Source: an uncultured Eubacteriales bacterium (lineage in GTDB: Bacteria > Bacillota > Clostridia > Oscillospirales > Acutalibacteraceae). From it: a DNA stretch of 64,000 bases. Below are positions 26,100 through 35,016 of the stretch, one piece after another (position 1 is the stretch's first letter; each line of letters begins with the position of its first letter). Location of the stretch: positions 62,001-126,000 of the forward strand of contig CAJUDG010000009.1 in NCBI GenBank assembly GCA_910584745.1, read 5' to 3'. The translations under genes were made by a program, and so were the position numbers. The notes below the pieces were generated by a model that was given only the letters and a program-made list of their open reading frames with translations, was not told the origin of the DNA and did no database searches.

Positions 26100-26172
26100 G
26101 TAGTATAAGTATAGGGGAGAGGCGCGAACCTTCTTCTGACATGTTTGCGTCCCTCCCTTTTTATACTTAAAA
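26100..26172 (+). terminator. Imperfect intercistronic hairpin after the binding-protein gene
   Basis: AAGTATAGGGGAGAGGCG pairs imperfectly with CGTCCCTCCCTTTTTATACTT. Partial termination or mRNA protection here would let the binding protein be made in excess over the permeases, as is usual for such operons. The remaining 26173-26273 shows no gene. Confidence 0.55.
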
Positions 26173-26273
26173 TCCATGTCAGTTTTTTTGCTCAATCACT
26201 AGATTTTTCGTCACTGTTGCAGGGCGCTCTATGCCTTGTCGTCCCATAATCTGTCAGATAAGGAAGTGTATTT

Positions 26274-27272
26274 GTGAAATTCCGTTCATATTTCATAAAA
26301 CGTGTCCTGACTTGGGCTCTGACGATCTGGATCGGCGTGACATTCATATTCTTCATTCCCCGGATGTTCCCCTCTGATCCTGTTCAGAACATGATCGCAC
26401 AGATCACAGCCCGGTCCGGCTCTATGGACCCTGCCCAGCGCGAGGCGCTGGAGAGCCAGCTGCGGGTGCAGTTCGGCCTTGAGGGTTCCCTTATGCAGCA
26501 GTACGGCTCTTTCCTGTGGAATGGGCTGCTGCACTTTAACTTCGGACCTTCCCTGATGAGCTATCCCACCCCCGTGAACGACATAATCGGACGGAACCTG
26601 CCCTATACGGTGTGCCTGTCGCTGTTCTCCACGGTGCTTGCCTGGACCATCGGCAACTTGATAGGCCTTCTGGCGGGCTTCCGCAAGAACAAGCGCTCCT
26701 CAAAGATACTTGAGGGCATCGCCATCTGCATCTACCCCGTGCCGTACTTTATCGTGGCGCTTATATTCCAGATAGTCTTCGCGTTCATCTTGGGATGGTT
26801 CCCCCTCACCACCACACTGCCCGCGTCGGGCGACGCGGCGGCGTTCTGGGCGGCCCTCTTGAGGGCCTCCATCCTGCCGGCCGTCACCATGCTGCTTGTG
26901 GGCACAGGCTGGTGGATAATCTCCATGAAGTCCCTGGCCGGCACCACCGCCGAGGAGGACTTCGTGCGCTATGCCCGCTACCGCGGCCTCTCCGAGGGAA
27001 AGATCGGCCGCAGCTATGTGTTCCACAACTCCATCCTCACCCAGATCACCGCTCTTGCCATGAGCCTGGGCGGCGTGTTTGGCGGCTCCATCATGACGGA
27101 GATAATCTTCGGCTATCCCGGCGTCGGCTCCCTGGTGCAGAAGGCCATACTGTCCACGGACTATAACATGATCCTGGGCTGTATAACCATCTCCATCGTG
27201 GCTGTCTCCACCGCCACACTGATAGTGGACCTTATCTATCCCTTCATCGATCCCCGGATCCGCTACAGCTAA
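26274..27272 (+). CDS. ABC importer permease, DppB/OppB type
   Basis: A 332-aa inner-membrane permease with GTG start at 26274 behind AGGAAG. About six transmembrane segments; N-terminus FIKRVLTWALTIWIGVTFIFFIPRMFPSDPV is typical for the B subunit, and the EAA-like loop reads AEEDFVRYARYRGLSEGKIGRSYVF (about 222-246), the contact with the ATPase. Second gene of the importer operon. Confidence 0.9.
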   Translation: MKFRSYFIKRVLTWALTIWIGVTFIFFIPRMFPSDPVQNMIAQITARSGSMDPAQREALESQLRVQFGLEGSLMQQYGSFLWNGLLHFNFGPSLMSYPTPVNDIIGRNLPYTVCLSLFSTVLAWTIGNLIGLLAGFRKNKRSSKILEGIAICIYPVPYFIVALIFQIVFAFILGWFPLTTTLPASGDAAAFWAALLRASILPAVTMLLVGTGWWIISMKSLAGTTAEEDFVRYARYRGLSEGKIGRSYVFHNSILTQITALAMSLGGVFGGSIMTEIIFGYPGVGSLVQKAILSTDYNMILGCITISIVAVSTATLIVDLIYPFIDPRIRYS

Positions 27273-27290
27273 GAAAGGAGGAAATTACAC

Positions 27291-28136
27291 GTGGCTAAAT
27301 TTAAAAAGTTCTGGAAAAACGCGAATTTCCGCCTGAAGGCCGGCCTTATCATAACGACGATCTTCTTCATCATCGGCTTTGTGATCTATTTCTTCCCCCA
27401 TGAGGACCCCTTCGCCTTCAACACCTATCCCAACAAGCTGGGCGCCTCGGCGGAGCATCCCCTGGGCACGACCAATATGGGCCAGGACGTCATGTGGCTG
27501 CTTGTCGAGGCCATACATAACTCCCTGACCATCGGCCTTATCGTGGCGCTGATAGGCACCGTGGTGGGCGTTTTCGTGGGGCTGCTGGCCGGGTTTGCCG
27601 GCGGCGCGCTGGACCGGGTGCTGATGCTCATTACGGACACCTTCGTGGTCATCCCCTCGCTGCCCATCCTGATCCTTATGACCTCGCTGATGAAGGGCAG
27701 CTCCACCGTCATACTGATGGCGCTGGTGCTTGCCATGTTCGCCTGGGCCTGGCCCAGCCGTCAGATACGCTCCATGGCCCTGACCATAAAGGAGCGCGAC
27801 TTTATCCACACGGCGCGGTTCTCCGGCGAGGGCACCGTACAGATAGTCGTCACCGAGATACTGCCCTTCGCGCTGTCCTGGTCCCTCTCGAACTTCATGA
27901 ACGCCGTGCTCAGCGCCATCGGCTCAGAGTCCAGCCTGGCGGTCCTGGGCCTTTCCCCCGGCAGCCTTGTGTCCCTTGGCAACATGATCCAGTGGGCCCG
28001 GGAGAAGAACGCTATCTTTACCCAGCAGTGGCTTTGGATCGGCTCTCCCATAGTTGCCACAGTGGTTCTGTTCATCGGCCTGTTCCTGCTCATCACAGGC
28101 TATAACGACTATCAATCCATGAAGAGAGGCAGGTAA
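27291..28136 (+). CDS. ABC importer permease, DppC/OppC type
   Basis: A 281-aa permease with GTG start at 27291 after AAAGGAGG. It has an N-terminal transmembrane helix, the family segment HPLGTTNMGQDVMWLLVEA (about 58-76), five further helices and the EAA loop KERDFIHTARFSGEGTVQIV (about 165-185). It pairs with the upstream B-type permease to form the channel. Confidence 0.9.
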   Translation: MAKFKKFWKNANFRLKAGLIITTIFFIIGFVIYFFPHEDPFAFNTYPNKLGASAEHPLGTTNMGQDVMWLLVEAIHNSLTIGLIVALIGTVVGVFVGLLAGFAGGALDRVLMLITDTFVVIPSLPILILMTSLMKGSSTVILMALVLAMFAWAWPSRQIRSMALTIKERDFIHTARFSGEGTVQIVVTEILPFALSWSLSNFMNAVLSAIGSESSLAVLGLSPGSLVSLGNMIQWAREKNAIFTQQWLWIGSPIVATVVLFIGLFLLITGYNDYQSMKRGR

Positions 28137-28143
28137 ACCGAAA

Positions 28144-29124
28144 ATGTTGAAAATCGAGAATCTGTCCACCTCTTATAAGACCATAGACGGCGACGTGCAC
28201 GTTATCAACGATCTCAACCTCACCATAAACGACAACGAGATCTTCGGCATTGCGGGCGAGTCCGGCTGCGGCAAGACAACTCTGCTCAACACCCTCTACG
28301 ACATCGTGGAGTTCCCCCTGGTGATCGACAAGGGCCGCGTGGTCCTGGAGGGGGAGAAGAACGGCCAGAAGTTCTCCTACGAGTCCGGAAAGATCCGCGA
28401 TACCTGGTGGAACAATATCTCATATGTGCCCCAGGCCGCCCAGAGCGTGCTGAACCCCATCGTGCGGCTGAAAAAGCAGTTTGTGGATTCGATACCCAAG
28501 GAGGACAGGAAGAACGAGACCGAGGCCCAGACCCTGGAGCGCGTGGCCAACTACTTAAAGGAGCTGAGCCTTTCGCCCGACGTGCTGGAGGCATACCCCT
28601 TCCAGCTTTCCGGCGGCATGAGGCAGAGGGCCATCATAGCCCTTGCCACATTCATGTCTCCCAACGTGGTGCTGGCGGATGAACCCACCACCGCCCTGGA
28701 CGTGGTGGTGCAGAAGGGCATTCTGATGATGCTCATGCGCCTGCAAAAGCAGCTTAAGAACACCCTTGTTATCGTCAGCCACGACATGGGCGTGCACTAT
28801 CAGGTGACGAACCGCATGGCTATAATGTACTCCGGCAGCGTGGTGGAGCTGGGCAATACCGAGGACATCTTCGGCGACCCCATCCATCCCTATACCACCA
28901 TGCTGGTGGGCGCTCTGCCCCGTGTGGGCGAGGATATACAGAGGGTCGGCATACCGGGCCGTCCCCCGGCCCTTAAGGACCCGCCTCCGGGCTGCCGTTT
29001 CGCGCCCCGGTGCCCCCACGCCACGGACAGGTGCCGCAAGGAGGTCCCGGCGTTCCGTGAGATAAGGCCGGGCCGGTTCGCCGCCTGCCATCTGCTCAAC
29101 GAGGAGGTGAAGGGGAATGGCTAA
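28144..29124 (+). CDS. ABC importer ATPase, DppD type
   Basis: A 326-aa ATPase with Walker A GESGCGKTTLL (about 39-49), signature LSGGMRQR (about 154-161), Walker B VVLADEPTTALD and the H-loop VIVSHD. The C-terminal oligopeptide/dipeptide-transporter extension ends in PPPGCRFAPRCPHATDRCR, whose four cysteines can bind an Fe-S cluster in this subfamily. It overlaps the next ATPase gene by 8 nt. Confidence 0.92.
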   Translation: MLKIENLSTSYKTIDGDVHVINDLNLTINDNEIFGIAGESGCGKTTLLNTLYDIVEFPLVIDKGRVVLEGEKNGQKFSYESGKIRDTWWNNISYVPQAAQSVLNPIVRLKKQFVDSIPKEDRKNETEAQTLERVANYLKELSLSPDVLEAYPFQLSGGMRQRAIIALATFMSPNVVLADEPTTALDVVVQKGILMMLMRLQKQLKNTLVIVSHDMGVHYQVTNRMAIMYSGSVVELGNTEDIFGDPIHPYTTMLVGALPRVGEDIQRVGIPGRPPALKDPPPGCRFAPRCPHATDRCRKEVPAFREIRPGRFAACHLLNEEVKGNG

Positions 29125-30097
29125 AAAATTACTGGAGATAAACGGCGTCAGCAAGATATTCCGCGTGGGCGGTATGCTCCGGGGCAAGAAGCTGGTGGCC
29201 GTGGACGACGTTACCCTGTCCATCGACAGCGACAGGCCCGTTATACTGTCCGTTGTGGGCGAGTCCGGCTGCGGCAAGTCCACCCTGTGCAAGATGGTCC
29301 TGCGGCTGCACAACCCCGACATGGGCGAGATAATCCTGGACGGCAAGAACTACGCCGACAAAAAGAGCTATGACCCGCACCAGTTCAAGCTGGACGTGCA
29401 GCCCATATTCCAGAACCCATATGAGTCCTTCTCCGCCAGAAAGACCGTGGATACCTACCTATATAACACAGCCCTGCGTCTTGGCATCGCCAAGAACAGG
29501 CAGGAGGCCGACAGGCTGGTGGACGAGGCATTAAAGAGCGTGGGCATGTCCCTTGAGGTAGTCAAGGGAAAATATCCCACCCAGTTCTCCGGCGGCGAGC
29601 TCCAGCGCGTATCCATCGCCCGGGCACTTATCACCCGGCCGAAGCTGATAATTGCCGACGAGCCCGTGGCGGCCATCGACGCCTCCATGAAGATGAACAT
29701 CGTCAACCTCTTCAAGGAGCTTCGCGATAAGTACAAGATATCCTTCATCTACATCACCCACGACCTGTCCACGGCGTACTACGTGTCGGACTATATCGCC
29801 ACCCTCTACCGCGGATGCCTTATCGAATACGGCCCCGCCAAGGAGATAATGGACGAACCCGCCCACCCCTATACCGAGCTGCTGATGAGCTCTGTGCCCC
29901 GCGTGGGCGACAAGTGGGACAAGGAGCTGGCCATGCCCGACATGGAGGGCAAGGAGTACGCCATCTCCTACTGCAAGTTCGCCCCCCGCTGCCCCTATGC
30001 CACGGACAAGTGCCGCCAGGAGCGGCCAGCCCCCACAAAGCTTGGGGAGGAGCGCATGGTGCTGTGCTATCATCCGCTCAACGGCAAAAAGGATTAA
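29117..30097 (+). CDS. ABC importer ATPase, DppF type
   Basis: A 326-aa ATPase: Walker A GESGCGKSTLC (about 52-62), Q-loop PIFQNPYESF, signature FSGGELQRVS, Walker B LIIADEPVAAID and H-loop THDLS. The C-terminal extension CKFAPRCPYATDKCRQ again carries four cysteines. GAGGTGAAGGGGA upstream serves as ribosome site within the preceding gene. It is the last gene of the importer operon, closed by the terminator at 30117-30154. Confidence 0.92.
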   Translation: MAKKLLEINGVSKIFRVGGMLRGKKLVAVDDVTLSIDSDRPVILSVVGESGCGKSTLCKMVLRLHNPDMGEIILDGKNYADKKSYDPHQFKLDVQPIFQNPYESFSARKTVDTYLYNTALRLGIAKNRQEADRLVDEALKSVGMSLEVVKGKYPTQFSGGELQRVSIARALITRPKLIIADEPVAAIDASMKMNIVNLFKELRDKYKISFIYITHDLSTAYYVSDYIATLYRGCLIEYGPAKEIMDEPAHPYTELLMSSVPRVGDKWDKELAMPDMEGKEYAISYCKFAPRCPYATDKCRQERPAPTKLGEERMVLCYHPLNGKKD

Positions 30098-30116
30098 AGC
30101 GGTCCCGAAACAGTCA

Positions 30117-30154
30117 AATAAGGCATGGGCTTTTGCCCATGCCTTATTTTTATG
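30117..30154 (+). terminator. Terminator of the ABC importer operon
   Basis: AATAAGGCATGGGC pairs with GCCCATGCCTTATT around TTTT and runs into TTTTTAT. The stem is symmetrical, so it can also stop leftward transcription, although the leftward gene starts to its right. Confidence 0.85.
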
Positions 30155-30174
30155 AGTTTCAAATTTCGCGGGGT

Positions 30175-31146
30175 TTAGATCCAACGGGCCTCGGTCATCT
30201 TGTCCTCAAAGGTGATAGAGCGCTTGAGCACGTCGCAGGCCTTCACAAGGCCCTCGTTCTGGCTCATGAGGCTGTCCTCATGCTCGATGGACAGGACATA
30301 GTCATAACCCACCATGCGAAGGTTGCTGACAAACTCCTTCCAGAACAGCTCGTCGTGGCCGTAGCCTATGCTGCGGAAGATCCAGCTGCGATGGAGCTCG
30401 TCGGCATAGCTGATGGTGTCCAGGGTGCCGTTTACCGGGGCATTGATGGGGTCGATTATGGCGTCCTTGGCGTGTACGTGGAAGATGGCGTCGCCGCCCA
30501 GGGCCCTTATGACCTTGATGGGATCCATCCCCTGCCAGAACAGATGGCTGGGGTCAAGGTTGGCGCCGATCTCGGGGCCAACGGCCTCGCGCAGCCTCAG
30601 CAGGGTGCGGGTGTTATGTACGCAGAAGCCCTGGTGCATCTCCATGGCGATTTTGTTGACGCCGTGCTCCTTGGCAAAGGCCACAAAGTTCTTCCAGTAG
30701 GGGATGAGCACCTCGTTCCACTGCCACTCCAAAAACTCGGGGAACTCGTTGGGCCAGGCGCAGACCACCCAGTTGGGGTTCTTGCTCTCAGGGCAGTCGC
30801 CCGGGCAGCCGGAGAAGGTGTTTATCTGGTGGATGCCCAGCTTCTCGGCCATGAGCACCGCATTGTGCAGGTCGTCGTCGAACTGCTTTGCGATCTCCTT
30901 GTTGGGATGTACAGGGTTGGCGTGGCAGCTAAGGGCGCTTATCTCAAGGCCGGACTCCTTAACGGTGGTCACGAACTCGTTGAACTTCTCCTCGTCGTGC
31001 AGCAGCACGCCCGGGTCGCAGTGGTCCTTGCCCGGATAGCCGCCGCAGCCGATCTCAACCATCTGTGCGCCCAGGCCCTTGAAGTAGGCCAGTGCCTCTT
31101 TAAGGGGGGTCTTGCCGATAACATTTGAAAGAATACCTAATTTCAC
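30175..31146 (-). CDS. Sugar phosphate isomerase/epimerase (xylose-isomerase-like TIM barrel)
   Basis: A 323-aa TIM-barrel protein. Metal-ligand-like residues occur in MEMHQGFCVHN (Glu and His, about 145-155), NLDPSHLFWQG (Asp/His, about 178-188), HVHAKD (about 208-213) and LSIEHED near the C-terminus. Family members isomerise or epimerise free or phosphorylated sugars in the cytoplasm. It is convergent with the importer operon and likely belongs to the same glycan-use locus; substrate is unknown. Confidence 0.83.
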   Translation of the reverse strand: MKLGILSNVIGKTPLKEALAYFKGLGAQMVEIGCGGYPGKDHCDPGVLLHDEEKFNEFVTTVKESGLEISALSCHANPVHPNKEIAKQFDDDLHNAVLMAEKLGIHQINTFSGCPGDCPESKNPNWVVCAWPNEFPEFLEWQWNEVLIPYWKNFVAFAKEHGVNKIAMEMHQGFCVHNTRTLLRLREAVGPEIGANLDPSHLFWQGMDPIKVIRALGGDAIFHVHAKDAIIDPINAPVNGTLDTISYADELHRSWIFRSIGYGHDELFWKEFVSNLRMVGYDYVLSIEHEDSLMSQNEGLVKACDVLKRSITFEDKMTEARWI

Positions 31147-31250
31147 TCCGTATGCACTCCTTAAAATTTATTTTGGTTCCTGGGAATATTATACAAAATT
31201 ATGGGCTAAAAATCAATCCCATTTCCAAAATATTTTGGCAAATATTTTTG

Positions 31251-31724
31251 CTATTCGCCTTCATAATACCCGGCCTCCTCCGACAGCCGGAAGACCTTAT
31301 TGGCCCCCTTGCCCCAGACCCCCATCTTCCCGGAATCCGGGTACAGCGCCGCGTCCAGGTCATTGGCCGTGTCAAAGTCGACGTACAAAAGTGGCTCCGC
31401 GCCGGTGTTCGTCAGCTTATGGGCCCCGCCCTCCCCCGCCGGAAAGAACAGCAGCTCCCCGGCCCGGACGGGCCTCTCGCCCTCGGTCGTGCGCAGGGTC
31501 CCCTGGCCGCTTACGATATAGAACACTTCTTCGTTCCGCAAATGGTAGTGATAGGGGTACGCAGACTTCCCCGGGGGTATCTCATAGACGCTGACCACGC
31601 ACTGCCGGGCCTGACCTCGGCGCACAAAATCCCTGCGGGTATACTCGTACCCCTCATGCTCGGATCTGTGCCGGGAGGGCAGACCGTCTATAGATTCGTG
31701 CAGGACCTTATCCTCAAGCTCCAT
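31251..31724 (-). CDS. Cupin-domain protein
   Basis: A 157-aa single-cupin protein. Motif 1 is YPYHYHLRNEEVFYIVSGQG (His-Tyr-His...Glu, about 56-75) and motif 2 FPAGEGGAHKLTNTG (about 94-108). It is 3 nt downstream of the Fe-S protein gene. Such proteins bind a metal and act on small sugars or other ligands; no specific substrate can be read. It is last in a leftward run beginning with leuD. Confidence 0.75.
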   Translation of the reverse strand: MELEDKVLHESIDGLPSRHRSEHEGYEYTRRDFVRRGQARQCVVSVYEIPPGKSAYPYHYHLRNEEVFYIVSGQGTLRTTEGERPVRAGELLFFPAGEGGAHKLTNTGAEPLLYVDFDTANDLDAALYPDSGKMGVWGKGANKVFRLSEEAGYYEGE

Positions 31725-31727
31725 GGC

Positions 31728-32285
31728 CTACCCCTCCCTGGGGAACGTCCCCATGACCAGCTCCATCAGGTGCAGCGCGTTGCCGCCGTCCTGCCCGATG
31801 CACAGCCTGCACCGGTTGCAGTAGCATAGCACCGGCAGCCCGCCGTGCTTTGCCGCCTGGTCCGGCTGAAAGTGCAGGTCCCCGCAGTAGTCCGCAAGCT
31901 CCCGGTTCTCGGGTATGTCCCGAAAGCTCACGCCCATCTTTCTAAGCAGGCTGCGCACCGCCTCATGTATCTCCGGGTGTTCCCGGTCTCGCCAGCAGTC
32001 CTGGATGCTCACCAGAAGCCCGCTATAGTCCGGCAGCGGGAACTTTTCCTCCCTGTCCAGCCACACGAACAGGTTTTCCGGCACAAGCTCCGGGAACCGC
32101 ACCTCTAAGCCTTCCCGGCAGGCCTGGCAGAGGTAAAGCGCCCGGTCGCCCTTCGGGTACTCCCGCTTGTCCACCCGGCAGCACCCCGCCGCCGGCATAA
32201 GCTCTCTCATGCGCTCCAAAAGCAGCCTTGCGGTCTCAGGCGTGGCCTTGTTAAAATTACAGCTGGGGAAAAATATATCGCCCAT
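31728..32285 (-). CDS. Cysteine-rich Fe-S (CCG-like) protein
   Basis: A 185-aa protein beginning MGDIFFPSCNFNKATPETARLLLERM. Cysteines occur at about residues 9, 35-36, 53 and 56 (LCQAC), 97 and 134, and in a C-terminal CYCNRCRLC cluster (about 154-162). The CC and CxxC arrangement resembles heterodisulfide-reductase-type CCG domains that bind a non-cubane or [4Fe-4S] cluster. It follows leuD by 3 nt. A redox role is likely; the partner is unknown. Confidence 0.65.
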   Translation of the reverse strand: MGDIFFPSCNFNKATPETARLLLERMRELMPAAGCCRVDKREYPKGDRALYLCQACREGLEVRFPELVPENLFVWLDREEKFPLPDYSGLLVSIQDCWRDREHPEIHEAVRSLLRKMGVSFRDIPENRELADYCGDLHFQPDQAAKHGGLPVLCYCNRCRLCIGQDGGNALHLMELVMGTFPREG

Positions 32286-32288
32286 GGC

Positions 32289-32771
32289 CTACCCCTTTAT
32301 AGACTCCATCAGCCCGCCGCTCCTGATAATATTCTGCAAAAACTCCGGGTATGGCTGGGCCTGATAGGTCTTGCCGGTGGTCTCGTCGGTGATAACGCCG
32401 GTGTCAAAGTCCACCGCCACGCTGTCCCCGGGGTTTATCTCCTCCGCAGCCTCCGGGCATTCCAGAATTGGGAAGCCGATGTTTATGGAGTTGCGATAGA
32501 ATATCCTTGCGAAGGTCTTGGCGATAACGCAGGAAGCCCCGCTGGCCTTCAGCGCTATGGGCGCGTGCTCTCTGGAGGACCCGCAGCCGAAATTCTTCCC
32601 GGCCACCACCACGTCCCCGGGCTTCACGTTCTTCACGTAGTCCTTGTCGATGTCCTCCATGCAGTGGGCCGCAAGCTCCGCGTGGGAGGCGGTGTTGAGG
32701 TAGCGGGCGGGGATTATCACGTCGGTGTTCACGTCGTCGCCGTATTTGTGTACTGTGCCTTTTGCGTTCAT
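32289..32771 (-). CDS. leuD: 3-isopropylmalate dehydratase small subunit-like protein
   Basis: A 160-aa swivel-domain subunit. ATG 32771 (MNAKGTVHKYGDDVNTDVIIPARYL) is chosen for its AAAGGAG site; the upstream extension is repeat sequence. The substrate-recognition motif GKNFGCGSSREHAP is at about 58-71. With LeuC it isomerises 2-isopropylmalate to 3-isopropylmalate for leucine, or a related 2-methylmalate-type substrate. Unusually leuC is 934 bp upstream, separated by two other genes and a palindromic repeat. Confidence 0.9.
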   Translation of the reverse strand: MNAKGTVHKYGDDVNTDVIIPARYLNTASHAELAAHCMEDIDKDYVKNVKPGDVVVAGKNFGCGSSREHAPIALKASGASCVIAKTFARIFYRNSINIGFPILECPEAAEEINPGDSVAVDFDTGVITDETTGKTYQAQPYPEFLQNIIRSGGLMESIKG

Positions 32772-32850
32772 ATGCTCTATGCTCCTTTGTTTATGGCCAT
32801 TTTCTGCGAAAATAGCCATAGCTTCTTTGATTATGTTTTGGCGCTGTCGC

Positions 32851-32914
32851 GCAAGACCTTGGGGGCTCTGCCCCCAAACCCCTGCCACCTTTGAAAAGGT
32901 GGACGAAACTTTTA
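32851..32914 (-). repeat. Extragenic palindromic repeat, copy 1
   Basis: Read on the minus strand it holds CCACCTTTTCAAAGGTGG then GGGGGCAGAGCCCCC. The same unit lies at 51563-51635 (minus) and, in diverged form, at 51069-51140, 54230-54310 (plus) and 61741-61800. It separates DUF3788 from leuD. Confidence 0.8.
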
Positions 32915-32926
32915 ACCTTGCTTACC

Positions 32927-33373
32927 TTACAGTATCGCCTGGGTTATCTCGTCGGCAGTATAGCTGTCCGTATGTATCGCGAACCTTCGGCCGTCAGCAA
33001 AATCCTTTTCCTCCAGCGGCGGCTTGCGGTTTGGCCGCTTCTTCATAAGTATCAGCGGCTTTATCTCCTCAAGCCGCTCCACACTGTCCACCCCGAACAT
33101 CATCCACTTGCCGTCATGATAGGTCTTGGAGCCGTCGTAAACCTCCCGCACCCAAGGGGAAAACTCCTCCCGCCGGGCCTCAAAAGCCTCCCGCTCCGCC
33201 TTGCCGAAGATTATCATGAAGTCGAACCTGTCCTCTCTGGTGTACACGGTAAGGATGGTCTTCTTCCCCTGTCTGAACTTCAGCTCGTCCCTGCCGTCGC
33301 CAACCTCGTCCAGCCGGTACTTCCCCCGCATGAACACCATGGCCTCGTGGCTTACCCGCTCAAGCTCCGTCAC
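32927..33373 (-). CDS. DUF3788 family protein
   Basis: A 148-aa protein with the DUF3788 pattern: WKLRY-like DELKFRQGKKTILTVYTREDRFDFMIIFGKAEREAFE (about 28-66), then YHDGKWMMFGV and LILMKKRPNRKP near the C-terminus. The family is small, basic and of unknown function. It overlaps the pyrophosphatase-like gene by 4 nt, so it is part of the leuC operon. Confidence 0.75.
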   Translation of the reverse strand: MTELERVSHEAMVFMRGKYRLDEVGDGRDELKFRQGKKTILTVYTREDRFDFMIIFGKAEREAFEARREEFSPWVREVYDGSKTYHDGKWMMFGVDSVERLEEIKPLILMKKRPNRKPPLEEKDFADGRRFAIHTDSYTADEITQAIL

Positions 33374-33705
33374 ATCCTCACCTCCGTGTGGTAATACTGC
33401 TCCTGAAAATGCGTCAGCTCAGCTATCTCCTCTTTAGTAAAGCTCATCCCCTCCGGCGCAAGCACCCACTTCTCCTCCACATCGTCGAACCTGTGGATAA
33501 CAGCAATGAGCCTGCCGGTAAACTCTGTGAGGGGCTTGTCCACACCCAGCACATACGCGTCCTGCTCCTCGCCGTCCGGGGCAATGAGCCCGGGCACGTA
33601 GCCATAATTGATAGGGTAGACGATATCCGGGTGCTTGGGGTGCACCGTGCCGATGGGGCGGTCCATCTTTATGGAGACAGTGTCGCCTATCTTAGGCATG
33701 TCCAT
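33370..33705 (-). CDS. Small inorganic-pyrophosphatase-like protein
   Basis: A 111-aa protein from ATG 33705, overlapping the leuC stop. It contains family I pyrophosphatase signatures: HPDIVYPINYGYVPG (about 23-37) and DGEEQDAYVLGVDKP (about 42-56), but it is much shorter than the usual ~170-residue enzyme and lacks the full acidic set. Short versions occur in clostridia. It may hydrolyse pyrophosphate or be a degenerate relative; translational coupling with leuC is evident. Confidence 0.75.
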   Translation of the reverse strand: MDMPKIGDTVSIKMDRPIGTVHPKHPDIVYPINYGYVPGLIAPDGEEQDAYVLGVDKPLTEFTGRLIAVIHRFDDVEEKWVLAPEGMSFTKEEIAELTHFQEQYYHTEVRM

Positions 33706-34964
33706 CACAGCTTCGCCGGGTCCGTCAGATACCCGGTCACGGCGCTGGCCGCCGCCACAGCCGGGCTCGCCAGTATCACCTCAGACTCCACATGCCCCAT
33801 CCTGCCCACAAAGTTCCTGTTCGTGGTGGAAACGGCCCGCTCGCCCTCGGCCAGTATGCCCATATAGCCGCCTAAACACGGCCCGCAGGTGGGCGTGCTG
33901 AACACGGCCCCGGCCTCGATGAATATCTCCGCCAGCCCCTCGCGCACGCACTGTAGATAGACCTCCTGAGTGGCGGGTATCACAATGCAGCGCACGTTCT
34001 TCGCCACCTTGCGGCACTTGAGGATCTGGGCGGCTATCCGCATGTCGCTTATACGCCCGTTGGTGCAGGAGCCTATCACCGACTGGTCTATCTTAACGCC
34101 GCTTACTTCCTCAATAGTCCGGGTGTTCTCCGGCAGATGGGGCATGGACACCGTGGGCCGCAGGGCGGAGAGGTCTATAGTCACCGTGCGGGTGTACTCC
34201 GCGTCCGGGTCGGCCTCAAAGACCTTCGGCTCCCGCTGGAACCTGTCCCTGCAGTATTCCATGGTCTTCTCGTCCACCGGGAATATGCCGTTCTTGGCCC
34301 CGGCCTCTATGGCCATGTTGGCGATGGTGAACCTGTCGTCCATGGAGAGGGCGGAGACCCCGGGCCCCACAAACTCCAACGACTGGTACAGTGCGCCGTC
34401 AACGCCTATCTCGCCGATAAGGTGCAGCACCACGTCCTTGCCCGAGACAAAGCCCGTGGGCTTGTTTATCAGCTCCACCTTGATGGCCGAGGGTATCTTG
34501 AACCACAGTTTGCCGGTTATCATGGCCGCCGCCATGTCCGTGGAGCCAACGCCTGTGGAGAAGGCCCCCAGCGCCCCATAGGTGCAGGTGTGGGAGTCCG
34601 CGCCAACCACCGCGTCCCCGGGGCCCACCAGGCCCTGCTCGGGCAGCAGCGCGTGCTCTATGCCCATCTTGCCCACGTCAAAGAAGTTCTTGATATCATA
34701 CTTGTCAGCAAACTGCCGTGTCTGCTTGCACTGCTGGGCGGCCTTGATGTCCTTGTTGGGGGCGAAGTGGTCCAGCACCAGGGCTATCTTCTCCCGGTCA
34801 AATACCCCTGCGGCCCCGCACTTCTCGAACTCGTTGATGGCCACCGGCGAGGTGATGTCGTTGCCCAGCACCATATCGAGGCTGGCCTCGATGAGCTGTC
34901 CGGGCTCCACCCTATCAAGGCCCGCGTGGGCGGCCAGTATCTTTTGTGTCATCGTCATAGGCAT
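33705..34964 (-). CDS. leuC: 3-isopropylmalate dehydratase large subunit
   Basis: A 419-aa aconitase-superfamily protein of normal length for the bacterial/archaeal LeuC-type. Cluster ligands occur in SCTNGR (about 297-302) and TPTCGPCLGG (about 356-365); DSHTCTYGALGAFSTGVG is the conserved substrate-side segment. It forms the [4Fe-4S] subunit working with LeuD. The ATG at 34964 is preceded by GAGGAGGGC. leuA and leuB are not in this window. Confidence 0.92.
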   Translation of the reverse strand: MPMTMTQKILAAHAGLDRVEPGQLIEASLDMVLGNDITSPVAINEFEKCGAAGVFDREKIALVLDHFAPNKDIKAAQQCKQTRQFADKYDIKNFFDVGKMGIEHALLPEQGLVGPGDAVVGADSHTCTYGALGAFSTGVGSTDMAAAMITGKLWFKIPSAIKVELINKPTGFVSGKDVVLHLIGEIGVDGALYQSLEFVGPGVSALSMDDRFTIANMAIEAGAKNGIFPVDEKTMEYCRDRFQREPKVFEADPDAEYTRTVTIDLSALRPTVSMPHLPENTRTIEEVSGVKIDQSVIGSCTNGRISDMRIAAQILKCRKVAKNVRCIVIPATQEVYLQCVREGLAEIFIEAGAVFSTPTCGPCLGGYMGILAEGERAVSTTNRNFVGRMGHVESEVILASPAVAAASAVTGYLTDPAKL

Positions 34965-35016
34965 GTTGTTGCCCTCCTCATTTGTATATAATAATACATA
35001 TATAAAATATATAATA

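Noticed and set aside
23893..26142. 749-codon open frame on the minus strand across the binding-protein gene
   Set aside because: It is the antisense shadow of a strongly codon-biased gene; the peptide is low-complexity Gly/Val/Ala/His-rich with no family features, while the plus strand encodes a clear lipoprotein with ribosome site.
29815..31128. 437-codon plus-strand open frame
   Set aside because: It runs antisense to the sugar isomerase gene and over the end of the ATPase gene, lacks a ribosome site and shows no domain.
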